From Enhydrobacter aerosaccus (GTDB taxonomy: Bacteria > Pseudomonadota > Alphaproteobacteria > Reyranellales > Reyranellaceae), in contig NZ_FUWJ01000001.1 of the NCBI RefSeq assembly GCF_900167455.1, positions 1,302,001 through 1,366,000 of the forward strand: DNA of 64,000 nt. The letters run 5' to 3'. Every line of letters starts with the position of its first letter. The first letter of the stretch is position 1. This document shows, piece by piece, positions 19,012 through 27,988 of this stretch. The notes under the pieces were generated by a model that was given only the letters and a program-made list of their open reading frames with translations, was not told the origin of the DNA and did not search any database. Made by a program: the position numbers and the translations under genes.

Positions 19012-19746
19012 ATGTACGGCATGACGTCCGTCGTGCCCTTCCTGACCGTGCTCCTGCTCGCCGTACCGGTCTTCGCCCAGGTCAATTGCACGGCCACCAT
19101 GGAGCCTATCGACACCGCAGCGCCATCACAGATGAGCCCGGTGGAATTCACCCATGCGATTGCCGCTCGCGAGATCGCGATGGCCAAGGCCTTCGCGACC
19201 TATGGATACATTGCGGAGATCGATGTCCAGACGTTGCAGGGCGACGTCGTTGACGGGGCTTTCCATCGCAAGGCCAAGGTGGGGTTCGACGCGTCGGGCA
19301 CCAAGGCGGTGAAGAATCTTGAGCCGGTCACCAACACGCTCACTCGGCTGCGGCTGTCCGACAAGGACGTCGAAGGCCTCGTGTCTCCGCCCTTCGCGAT
19401 CACCGCCGACAACCTTGCCGAAAAGGACGCTGTCTATTCGGGCCGCCAGCTGATCGACGACCACAACACCAGCGTGTTCGACCTTCTTCCCCGGAACGAA
19501 CAGGCTCCAGTGCGAGGATTCATCGGTCGAGTCTGGGTTTGGACCAGCAAGAGCACCGTGCTGAAGACTTGCGGTCGATCTTCCGGATTCCCCGTGGGGC
19601 CGTTCCGTTACGAGATCGTCCGAGGCAAGGTGGGCGAAGAGAACTGGTTTCCCGTTCTGATTCGCGCCGACGAGGATATGCGGGTCGGCGACAACGACGT
19701 CCACGTACGGGTGACGGCCAAGTACTCCGACTACGCCGCGCGTTGA
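19012..19746 (+). CDS. Exported protein of unknown function
   Basis: A 244-residue protein with a clear signal peptide (hydrophobic VVPFLTVLLLAVPVF, cleavage likely after VFA-Q near residue 23). The mature protein contains no motif I recognise and no further membrane segment, so it should be periplasmic or secreted; two cysteines may form a disulfide. The frame opens earlier, but the ATG at 19012 is preceded by TGAGGG and starts the signal peptide; an ATG at 19021 is an alternative. It lies 37 bp after the ClC gene in the same direction, so the two may be cotranscribed. Confidence 0.7.
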   Translation: MYGMTSVVPFLTVLLLAVPVFAQVNCTATMEPIDTAAPSQMSPVEFTHAIAAREIAMAKAFATYGYIAEIDVQTLQGDVVDGAFHRKAKVGFDASGTKAVKNLEPVTNTLTRLRLSDKDVEGLVSPPFAITADNLAEKDAVYSGRQLIDDHNTSVFDLLPRNEQAPVRGFIGRVWVWTSKSTVLKTCGRSSGFPVGPFRYEIVRGKVGEENWFPVLIRADEDMRVGDNDVHVRVTAKYSDYAAR

Positions 19747-19840
19747 TCCTGCCGCGGCTTGGCAGGCGGCGCGTCGCCGCAGCAATTGTCATCGTTTCCG
19801 CTCTTGTGTTGGCGAACACTCCGGCGTTCTTCTAGTACCT

Positions 19841-22510
19841 GTGTCTACCCGGAACCTCGAACCGCTCCTCAGCCCCCGGTCCATCGTCGTCATTGGCGCG
19901 AGTGCCCAGCCTCGCACTGTCGGCGCTGCAGTTACACACAACCTTCTCGCCGGGGGCTTCAAGGGCGATCTGCGCCTCGTGAACATCAAGGGCGGCGAGG
20001 TCGAGGGGCGCCCGGTCCTGCGCAGCCTGTCCGAATTGCCAGCGCCGGCCGACCTGGCCGTGATCATGACACCGGCACCGACAGTGCCGGCACTGATCCA
20101 CGAGCTCGGTCGGCAGGGCACGAGGGTGGCCGTCGTGATCAGCGCCGGTCCCGGAACCGGTCCGGATGCGACCGAGATCAATGCGCACTGGCGGCGGCAG
20201 CTGCTCGAAGCGGCGCATCCGTTTCTGTTGCGTATCGTGGGTCCGAATTGCATTGGCTACGCAGCGCCGAAGATCGGACTCAATGCCAGTTTTGGCCCGG
20301 GCAAATTGAGGAGCGGACGCCTGGCGGCGGTGGCCCAATCCGGCGCTGTGCTCGCAGGCCTGGTCGATTGGGGTATCGCGCAGGGCATCGGCTTTTCCCA
20401 TCTCTTCTCGATGGGGGATATGGCCGATGTCGATTTCGGCGACGTGCTGGACATTCTGGCGAGCGATTACGAAACGCGCGCCGTCCTCATGTATGTCGAG
20501 GGCATCTCCCATGCCCGCAAGTTCATGTCGGCGGCGCGAGGCGTCGCACGGTTGAAACCCGTGATCGTGTTGAAGGCGGGGCGACATGCGCCTGCAGCGC
20601 AGGCCGCTGCATCGCATACGGGATCCATGGCGGGGTCGGCGGCTGTCTACGAAGCCGCTTTCGCGCGCGCGGGCCTGGTGAGCGTGACGGGGCTCGGCGA
20701 ACTGTTCGACGCCGCCGAGACCCTGGGCCATGGCCTTCTGCCGCGAACCGAGCGGCTGGCGATCATGACCAATGGTGGCGGCGCGGGCATCATCGCGACT
20801 GATCTGCTGATGGACGAAGGCGGGCAACTGGCGACGCTTCAGGCCGAAACGGTGGAGCGCCTGAATCAGGCTCTGCCGCGCATCTGGTCGCACGGCAATC
20901 CGGTGGACATTGTCGGCGACGCCGACGGTGCTCGCTATGCCAAGGTGCTGGATATCCTGGCCGATGACCGCGATGTCGGTGCGGTGCTGGCGATGAACGT
21001 GCCGACCGCGCTGTCCTCGTCGGAGGAAGTGGCGCGCGCCGTCGTCGGTGCCGCCGGACGCAAGCTCGTGCCGGTGATCGGCTGCTGGGTGGGTGGACCA
21101 CAGGCGGAGGCGGGCCGGCGTGCGCTGCACGATGGTGGATTGCCGGCTTTCGATACGCCGCTGCGGGCCGTGCGCGGCTTCATGCATATCGTCGATTATC
21201 GACGGGGCCAGCGCGCGCTGCAACGGACGCCACCCTCCATCTCGGAGCTGCGCTCTGACACTGCGGCGGTCCGGGCGATTGTCCAGGCGGCATTGGCTGA
21301 TGGACGCAGCGTGCTGACCGAACCCGAGTCGAAGCGTGTCCTCGCTGCCTATGGCGTTCCTGTCGTGTCGACGGAGGTTGCGAGGGATGCGGCGGAGGCG
21401 ATGGCGATCGCGTCACGCATGGGCTTTCCCGTCGCGGTCAAGGTGCTGTCGCGTGACATCGCGCACAAGTCAGATATTGGCGGCGTCGCCCTCGACCTCG
21501 TCTCCGAACAGGCGGTCGCCGACGCCGTGCGCGAGATTTCAGGCAAGGCGCTGGTGATGGCCAATCGCGCGCGCATCGATGGCTTTGTGGTCCAGCCGAT
21601 GATCAGGCGGCCGAATGCCACCGAACTGATCGTCGGCGCGGCGGAGGATCAGGTGTTCGGTCCAATCCTGATGGTCGGCCATGGCGGCGTTGCGGCCGAG
21701 GTGATCGACGACAAGGCGCTGGCCTTGCCGCCGCTCGATCCAGTGCTGGCGGAGAGTGCGCTGAGCCGGACCCGCGTCGATCGCCTGCTGCGCGGCTATC
21801 GTGGACGGCCGGCGGCGGCGCGCGATGCCGTTGCGGAGGCGATGGTGCGGCTGTCGCAGCTCATTGCCGACATCGACGAGATCGCCGAATTCGATGTCAA
21901 TCCGCTGCTGGCCGATGCCGACGGGGTGATCGCTCTCGATGCGCGGATCGTCGTGCGCAAGCCGGTCGGGCAGGAACGTGCCGCGCGCTTCGCCATTCGG
22001 CCCTATCCGGTCGAACTCGAAACCGATATCGAGCACCGCGGTCAGCGCCTGCATATCCGGCCGATCCGTCCCGAAGACGAAAACATGCTGAACGATTTTA
22101 CGCGACGCATGACGCCGGAAGATATCCGACTGCGGTTCTTCGGCCCTCTGCGCGAACTTAGCCACGAGATGGCGGCGCGGCTGACGCAGATCGATTACGA
22201 TCGTGAGATGGCATTCATGCTCCTCGATGGAGCAGAGCTGTTGGGTGTCGGTCGTCTCGCTGCGGATCCGGATTTCGAACAGGCGGAGTTCTCCTTGATC
22301 GTCGCTTCAAGTCGACAGGGAAGGGGCTACGGCGAGCTGCTGCTGCGCCACGTCGTCGACTATGCGCGGACCCGCGGCATCAAGCGCGTCATCGGCCATG
22401 TACTGCGCGAGAATCACCGCATGCTCGATCTTACGGAGCGGGTGGGCTTCAAGCGACAACCAGGCCGTGCGGGTCATCCCGACATCAATGTGCTCAAGGT
22501 TGTCGATTGA
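19841..22510 (+). CDS. PatZ-type acyl-CoA synthetase (NDP-forming)/GNAT lysine acetyltransferase
   Basis: An 889-residue fusion. Domains in order: CoA-binding Rossmann domain (about 10-130), succinyl-CoA-ligase-like domains (about 145-450), ATP-grasp domain (about 480-700; YGVPVVSTE and AVKVLSRDIAHKSDIGGV), and a C-terminal GNAT acetyltransferase (about 725-885; RQGRGYGELLL is the acetyl-CoA loop). This is the layout of Pat/YfiQ enzymes, which acetylate and switch off acetyl-CoA synthetase. His259 in SHTGSMAG is the position of the phosphorylated His in active ADP-forming synthetases, so synthetase activity is possible. The GTG start at 19841 lacks a good ribosome site. Confidence 0.9.
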   Translation: MSTRNLEPLLSPRSIVVIGASAQPRTVGAAVTHNLLAGGFKGDLRLVNIKGGEVEGRPVLRSLSELPAPADLAVIMTPAPTVPALIHELGRQGTRVAVVISAGPGTGPDATEINAHWRRQLLEAAHPFLLRIVGPNCIGYAAPKIGLNASFGPGKLRSGRLAAVAQSGAVLAGLVDWGIAQGIGFSHLFSMGDMADVDFGDVLDILASDYETRAVLMYVEGISHARKFMSAARGVARLKPVIVLKAGRHAPAAQAAASHTGSMAGSAAVYEAAFARAGLVSVTGLGELFDAAETLGHGLLPRTERLAIMTNGGGAGIIATDLLMDEGGQLATLQAETVERLNQALPRIWSHGNPVDIVGDADGARYAKVLDILADDRDVGAVLAMNVPTALSSSEEVARAVVGAAGRKLVPVIGCWVGGPQAEAGRRALHDGGLPAFDTPLRAVRGFMHIVDYRRGQRALQRTPPSISELRSDTAAVRAIVQAALADGRSVLTEPESKRVLAAYGVPVVSTEVARDAAEAMAIASRMGFPVAVKVLSRDIAHKSDIGGVALDLVSEQAVADAVREISGKALVMANRARIDGFVVQPMIRRPNATELIVGAAEDQVFGPILMVGHGGVAAEVIDDKALALPPLDPVLAESALSRTRVDRLLRGYRGRPAAARDAVAEAMVRLSQLIADIDEIAEFDVNPLLADADGVIALDARIVVRKPVGQERAARFAIRPYPVELETDIEHRGQRLHIRPIRPEDENMLNDFTRRMTPEDIRLRFFGPLRELSHEMAARLTQIDYDREMAFMLLDGAELLGVGRLAADPDFEQAEFSLIVASSRQGRGYGELLLRHVVDYARTRGIKRVIGHVLRENHRMLDLTERVGFKRQPGRAGHPDINVLKVVD

Positions 22511-22591
22511 TTGTATGTTTTGTTTTTTCGGGCGATCGGAAACAAGGCAAAATAATGGCGGTCGGCCAAGGGGTTAGAAGCACCATCTCCA

Positions 22592-23734
22592 ATGGCGTCT
22601 AGAAAGAACAGAAGCAGGAAGGCGAACAGAAGGAGTCCGAAGGCGGCCGCCACGTGGCGGGACCGGGTGACGTGGCGTTATCGCGGTCTCCTGCAATGGG
22701 TCGCGGATCATCGCTGGCACTCTGTCGCGGCGGGCTTGCTGCTCCTGTTCGCAGGCAGCATCCCCTTGGGCTATTGGCTCGGCACCAAACTCGACTCGGT
22801 CGATCGCGACCGTGTGGTGCGCGAAACGTTGTCCGAAATGAAGCAGGAGGGCGGCTCCCAGCCACCGGCCAAGTACGCGCGGATCGAGGACATTCCGGGA
22901 TTGCCGCAATATACCGAGGCGGAGCCCGGGCAGATACGAGCCACCGTCGAAGACAAGCCACGAGGCGCGCCCAAGCCAGCGCCTCAGCTGGCGGCCCTGG
23001 CACCCGGTGAGTTGCCGCCGTGGCGACGTTACGCGGTACCGTTCCGCGATCTCAACAGCCGGCCGCTGATCACCATCGTCATCGACGATGTCGGCCTCGA
23101 CCGTCCGCGCTCGAAGCGTGCTTGGGAGTTGCCGGGACCGATCACGCTGTCGTTCCTGCCCTACGCCAAGGACCTGCGCGAGCAGGCAAAGACGGCGCGC
23201 GCGCACGGCAACGAGCTGATGCTGCATATGCCGATGGAACCCACCGGCCATGCCGATCCCGGGCCCAATGCCTTGCTGGTCTCTCTCAACGACGGCGACA
23301 TCCGCCAACGCGTGGTGGCCGACCTCGACAGCTTCGACGGCTATGTCGGCGTGAACAACCATATGGGCAGCCGGTTCACGGCCTACAGGCCGGGCATGGA
23401 GATCGTGCTGCGGATCTTCAAGACGCGCGGCCTGCTGTTTCTCGATTCCCGCACGACGGCACAGACGGTGGGCGAGTCGCTGGCGCAGGAACTGGGCGTG
23501 CCCAGCATCAACCGGAACGTCTTTCTCGACGACGACGAATCGCTCGGCGCCGTGAAGCGCAAGCTCGCCGAGACGGAGGAGGTGGCGCGGCGCCAGGGCT
23601 TCGCCGTCGCCATCGGCCATCCTCACGAAAACACCTTGCAGGCGCTGGCCGAGTGGCTGCCCGGCGTCTCAGCCAAGGGCTTCGCCCTCGCGCCGCTGAC
23701 GGCGGCATTGCGCAAACGCAACGGCTGGGATTGA
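22592..23734 (+). CDS. Divergent polysaccharide deacetylase family protein (YibQ-like)
   Basis: A 380-residue protein with a very basic N-terminus (about 1-40), one membrane anchor (about 44-64), a Pro- and Ala-rich linker (about 85-145) and a C-terminal divergent polysaccharide deacetylase domain (about 155-375). Domain hallmarks are ITIVIDDVGLD, LMLHMPMEPTG, VGVNNHMGSRFT and AIGHPHENT. The topology puts the enzyme domain in the periplasm, where a role in envelope glycans is likely. In many proteobacteria such genes lie next to envC/ctpA; here they do not. ATG at 22592 is 81 bp after the PatZ-like gene. Confidence 0.9.
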   Translation: MASRKNRSRKANRRSPKAAATWRDRVTWRYRGLLQWVADHRWHSVAAGLLLLFAGSIPLGYWLGTKLDSVDRDRVVRETLSEMKQEGGSQPPAKYARIEDIPGLPQYTEAEPGQIRATVEDKPRGAPKPAPQLAALAPGELPPWRRYAVPFRDLNSRPLITIVIDDVGLDRPRSKRAWELPGPITLSFLPYAKDLREQAKTARAHGNELMLHMPMEPTGHADPGPNALLVSLNDGDIRQRVVADLDSFDGYVGVNNHMGSRFTAYRPGMEIVLRIFKTRGLLFLDSRTTAQTVGESLAQELGVPSINRNVFLDDDESLGAVKRKLAETEEVARRQGFAVAIGHPHENTLQALAEWLPGVSAKGFALAPLTAALRKRNGWD

Positions 23735-23765
23735 GTGTCGCCAACGTAAGTTGGAGGACAAGACG

Positions 23766-25382
23766 GTGCGTTATCACAAGCAGGCGATGATCGTGGCGCC
23801 GCAACCGGAAGCGACGGAGGCGGGCGCCGATGTGCTGCGCGAGGGCGGCAATGCTGTCGATGCGGGCATCGCCTGCGCGCTCGTGCAGGGCGTGGTCGAT
23901 CCGCAGATGTGCGGCATCGCGGGGTTCGGCAGCTGCGGCATCTACATGCCGGGCAAGAACTTCCACGGCTATATCGACGCGCATGCGCCGGCGCCGCTGG
24001 CGGCGCGACCGGACATGTGGGCCGGCCTGATCGAGAGCGAGGCGCGGGACGGCTATGGCTTCATCCTGAAGGGTCGCGTCAACGACATCGGCTACCAGTC
24101 GATCTGCGCACCGGCCAACCTCAAGATGTATTACGAGGCGCACCAGGAGCATGGCAGCTTGCCGTGGTCACGCATCGTCGAGCCGGCCATCCATTGGGCG
24201 GAGAATGGCTGGACGGTACGGCCGCACGTGCATTTCTGGTGGTCGGACCAGGGCACCTTCGGCCGAGCGCCAAATTACGAGCGCACCGGATTCACGCCGG
24301 CGGCACGTGCACTCTATTGCCGGCCTGACGGAACGCCCAAGCGGGTTGGCGACGTCGTGGTGAATCGTGACTACGGCAATACCTTGCGGGCCATTGCCAA
24401 AGGCGGCGCGGATGTCTTCTACAGCGGCGAGATCGCCCACACGATCGCGGTCGATATGAAGAAGAACGATGCGCTTCTGTCGATCGAGGATCTGAGGGCC
24501 TGGCGCACGGTGCGCAACGCGCCGCTGTGGGGCGACTATCGCGGCTACAAGGTCTCGACCAACCAACCGCCGGGCGGCGGGGTGATGCTGATCGAGATGC
24601 TGAACATCCTGGAGAACTTCGATCTCGCCAATCTGGAGCACAACAGCGCCGACTATATCCGGCTCGTCTCCGAGGCCATGAAGCGCGCCACCATCGACAA
24701 GGATGCCCATGTCGGCGATCCGAAGTTCGTCAAGGTGCCGGTCGAGCGGCTCACCTCCAAGGCCTACGCGAAGGAGATGGCGGACGAGATCAGGCGCGGC
24801 GTGAAGGCAAACGTGCCGCGCTTCAATTCGGGCGCCGTCAGCAAGGACACCACACATATCTCGGTCCTCGACAAGAACGGCAACTGCTTCTCGATGACCC
24901 ATTCGTTGGGTATGCCATCCGGCGTCATCACCCCGGGACTGGGCTTCATGTACAACGGCTGCATGGGCGTGTTCGATCCGCGGCCGGGGCGGGCCGGCTC
25001 GATCGCGCCGGGCAAGGCCCGGTTCAGTTCCGTCGTGCCGTCGATCGTCTTCAAGGACGGCAAGCCGCATCTGGTCATCGGGGCCCCTGGTGCAACACAG
25101 ATCGCCATGGGCGTGCTGCACGTGATCCTGAATGCGCTGGACTTCGACATGACCATGGTCGAAGCGGTCAGCGCACCGCGCTTCTCGGCAACGTCGGACG
25201 CCGTCGATATTTCGAACCGAATCCAGTTCCGGGTCGAGCGCGAGCTGCACGCGCAGGGCTATCCGGTCGTGCGCAGCCCGTACGGGTTCGGCTTCGCCGC
25301 CGTCCACGGCATCCGCATCCACGAAGATGGCCTCGATGGCGGCGCCGATCCGGGCCACGACGGCGTGGTGATCGCGGTTTAG
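23766..25382 (+). CDS. Gamma-glutamyltransferase family protein
   Basis: An Ntn-hydrolase of 538 residues. The autoprocessing nucleophile is Thr362 in DTTHIS, and an N-terminal GGNAVDAGIA block and C-terminal GAPGATQI are typical. The enzyme cleaves gamma-glutamyl bonds such as those in glutathione. GGAGG eight bases before GTG at 23766 decides the start; a TTG at 23751 is less likely. The N-terminus has no signal peptide, unlike the periplasmic E. coli enzyme, so a cytoplasmic location is likely. The 3' end overlaps the convergent amidase remnant by 4 bp. Confidence 0.92.
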   Translation: MRYHKQAMIVAPQPEATEAGADVLREGGNAVDAGIACALVQGVVDPQMCGIAGFGSCGIYMPGKNFHGYIDAHAPAPLAARPDMWAGLIESEARDGYGFILKGRVNDIGYQSICAPANLKMYYEAHQEHGSLPWSRIVEPAIHWAENGWTVRPHVHFWWSDQGTFGRAPNYERTGFTPAARALYCRPDGTPKRVGDVVVNRDYGNTLRAIAKGGADVFYSGEIAHTIAVDMKKNDALLSIEDLRAWRTVRNAPLWGDYRGYKVSTNQPPGGGVMLIEMLNILENFDLANLEHNSADYIRLVSEAMKRATIDKDAHVGDPKFVKVPVERLTSKAYAKEMADEIRRGVKANVPRFNSGAVSKDTTHISVLDKNGNCFSMTHSLGMPSGVITPGLGFMYNGCMGVFDPRPGRAGSIAPGKARFSSVVPSIVFKDGKPHLVIGAPGATQIAMGVLHVILNALDFDMTMVEAVSAPRFSATSDAVDISNRIQFRVERELHAQGYPVVRSPYGFGFAAVHGIRIHEDGLDGGADPGHDGVVIAV

Positions 25383-27048
25383 GGGGCCGTGAGCCCGGGC
25401 GGGGGACGTCTGGCGTTCGTCGCCTGCTCATAGGCGTAGGCGAAGCGCAGCAACTTCGCCTCGCTCCAGGCCCGGCCGGTGAAGGTGACACCGAGAGGAT
25501 AGTCGGGCGTTTCCCTGTCGCCGACGCCGGAAATGAAGCCGCCCGGAACCTGTACGCTGGGATAGCCGGGCTTGGCGGCGATCGTCGCACCGGTGGTCCC
25601 AGGAAACAGCACGGCATCCAGCTTGTGGCGATTCATGTAGGCATCGAGGCCGCGCTCCTTGGCGGCCAGCAAATCCATGGCGCGAGCAGAATGATACTCT
25701 AGTTCGGACAGATCGCCCTTGGTCGCTTGCGCAGCGCCTTGTCGGCATTGGCCTTGTTGAAGGCGATGACGTCGGCCAACGTCTTGATCCTGGTGCCGGT
25801 GGCCCAATCGCGCAGATAAAGGTTGAGGTCGTGCTTCAGCTCGTAAAGGAACACGAGCGAGGCCGTGCCGGGCGTGCCTTTGTTGACGCCGAGCGGATTG
25901 CGATTGAGCACCGCCATCGTCGTACCGGGTCCGCCGATCCATCCGATTTCGGGAATGGCGGCGTGTACGACCGTGGCGCCGAGATCCTGCAGCACCTTGA
26001 TGGCCTGCGCCATGACCTCCTTCGAGCGCTGTGGCAGGGGACCATAGAAGGGATCGTTCAGGGGATCGTCCGGATCGCTCGGAATGCCGATGCGCGCGCC
26101 CTTCAAGCCCTCCTTGTCCAGGCCGGTCGTGTAGTCCTGCGGCCTCTGCTGGTGCTGCGTCACAGGATCGTGCGGATCAGGCGCCGCCAGCACGTTCAGC
26201 AGGATCGCCGCATCGCGTACGGTGCGTGTCATCGGGCCAGCCGTATCCTGGCTGTGCGAGATCGGGATGATGCCGCTGCGGCCGATCAAGCCAACGGTCG
26301 GCTTAACGGTCACGACCCCGTTCTGGGTCGCCGGGCTGAGCAGTGAGCCCGAGGTCTCGGTGCCGATGGCCGCAGCGCACAGGCCAGCCGCGACGGCGAC
26401 CGCCGAGCCGGCACTCGAGCCGCCGGGCTGCACGACCGGGACGATCTCGTCGACCATCAGGCTCGGCGCGTACGGGTTTTTCACCTGGCCGCCGAGCGAG
26501 CTGTAGCCCGACGGCATGCCGATCGCGAGGATGTTGGCGAACTCGGTCAGGTTGGCCTTGCCCAGGATGACCGCGCCGGCGGCGCGCAGCTGTTTCACGA
26601 CCGTCGAGTCGTTCCTGGCCCCCGCACCGTCGAGCGCGAGCGATCCCGCGGTCGTGTGCTGCTTGTCGCCGGTCGCGATATTGTCCTTCACCAGGATCGG
26701 CACGCCGGCGAGCGGTTGCTTGGTGGACGGCTTCACGCCATCCAAGCGGGCGGCAATCGGCAGGGCGTCTGGATTGACCTCGCGGACCGAATTGAGGCGC
26801 GGGCCGGCACGGTCGTACGCCTCGATACGCGCCAGATAGGCCTGCGTGAGGGCGCTCGACGTGATCGTCCCTGCAGCCAGCGCCTGCTGCACATCGGCAA
26901 GGGAGGCGTTGTCGATGGCAACGCCGCCTTGCGCCGAAGCTGATGTCGACGCGATGGCGCCGATGACGAGAGGGAGCGTGGCCAGTTCGCGGCGGGTCAC
27001 GCCATCGGCACCCACGACTTTGGTCCGATTTCCTTTCGCTTCTTCCAC
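25379..27048 (-). pseudogene. Amidase with a frameshift near 25730
   Basis: An amidase-signature enzyme with an N-terminal signal or Tat-like segment (TRRELATLPLVIGAIASTSASA). The Ser-Ser-Lys core is intact: Lys in LVKDN, and the GGSSAGSAVAV and GTETSGSLL blocks. GTG at 27048 with GGAGGAG upstream is the start. Near 25730 the frame breaks: after ADKALRK it runs to a stop at 25699, while the expected C-terminus (from ATKGDLSELEYHSARAMD to the stop at 25379) continues in another frame. Related proteins appear to have extra residues here, so a small deletion is likely. It is probably inactive unless this is a sequencing error. The aldolase gene lies upstream on the same strand. Confidence 0.8.
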
Positions 27049-27082
27049 CGCGTCGCTCCTCCATGCCCCTCTACACGCCCTT

Positions 27083-27964
27083 CTACACGGGCATGGTCCG
27101 TTTTTGATGGGCACGCCCGATCTTGGCAACTTCGGCATTATGCCCGCTGATGACCCGGACACCTTCGTCGAGGCGCTGGGCGATGGTCTCCGGCGTGGCG
27201 CCTTCCAGGAAGGCGAGCTTGTTCTTGCGGCAGGCGGCGAAGATCCGGGCGCGTGCTTCCTCCATCTCGGCCGGATAGGGGCGGCGCTGCAGGCTCGTAT
27301 AGCCGAGCGCCAGGCCGAGATCGCCCGGTCCGAGCTCGGCGAATCCCAATCCAGGCGTCGACAGGATTTCCTCGCAATGAGCGACGCCTGGCGGGCTTTC
27401 GATCTTTACACCGAGCAGGAGCTCGCCATCGGCGGCAAGGGGCCAGGGTTCACACCGGGCAAAATACTCTTGCTGATCAATGCCCCAGACCGGAGCAGCC
27501 GTTGGTTCCGAGCCGCGGCCTCGCGAGCCGATGCCGATCTTGTCGGCAGCAGCTTTATGATGCGGGAAGCGGCAAGCTCGCACGAACTCGCGTACGGCTT
27601 CTCCTGATTCGGCCTGGCACAGCAGGATGCCGTGCACGCCTCGGCCCAGGATCTGTCGGAACTGCCAGGCATTGAAGGCGACATTCGGCCCGTCGGTGCC
27701 GTTGACCGGCGCCTCGACGATGATCGCCGGCGTGCGATGGCCCGACGCGGTCGGACCGCCGTCGACCAGCCCGCGCATGTATTCGGCCAGGCCCGTCATG
27801 TCGAAGGCGCCATGCTCCATGCCGACATTGATGTAATCGGCCCAGGTCCGGGCATCCTTGCGGCCCTGTTCGTAGGTGAGCACGTGACCGGTGTGTGGTC
27901 CGTCGTAATAGATTGCCTGGTCGGCTTCGAGGAGTTCGATCGCGCGGTTGATGCGTTTGGCCAT
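27083..27964 (-). CDS. HpcH/HpaI aldolase family protein
   Basis: A 293-residue protein of the 2-oxoacid class II aldolase type, which cleaves or forms 4-hydroxy-2-oxoacids such as 4-hydroxy-2-oxoheptanedioate. The metal-binding residues are visible as the Glu in GVKIESPPGV and the Asp in GPGDLGLALG. It is about 35 residues longer than E. coli HpcH, with an extra segment around residues 130-180, so the substrate may differ. A GGAGGAG ribosome site precedes the ATG at 27964. It lies 34 bp upstream of the broken amidase, probably in one transcript. Confidence 0.87.
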   Translation of the reverse strand: MAKRINRAIELLEADQAIYYDGPHTGHVLTYEQGRKDARTWADYINVGMEHGAFDMTGLAEYMRGLVDGGPTASGHRTPAIIVEAPVNGTDGPNVAFNAWQFRQILGRGVHGILLCQAESGEAVREFVRACRFPHHKAAADKIGIGSRGRGSEPTAAPVWGIDQQEYFARCEPWPLAADGELLLGVKIESPPGVAHCEEILSTPGLGFAELGPGDLGLALGYTSLQRRPYPAEMEEARARIFAACRKNKLAFLEGATPETIAQRLDEGVRVISGHNAEVAKIGRAHQKRTMPV

Positions 27965-27988
27965 GCCGCTCCTCCGTGGTGGATGTGT

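Noticed and set aside
17046-19187. 713-codon minus-strand frame opposite the ClC gene
   Set aside because: Glu/Gln/Arg/His-rich shadow of the hydrophobic ClC protein.
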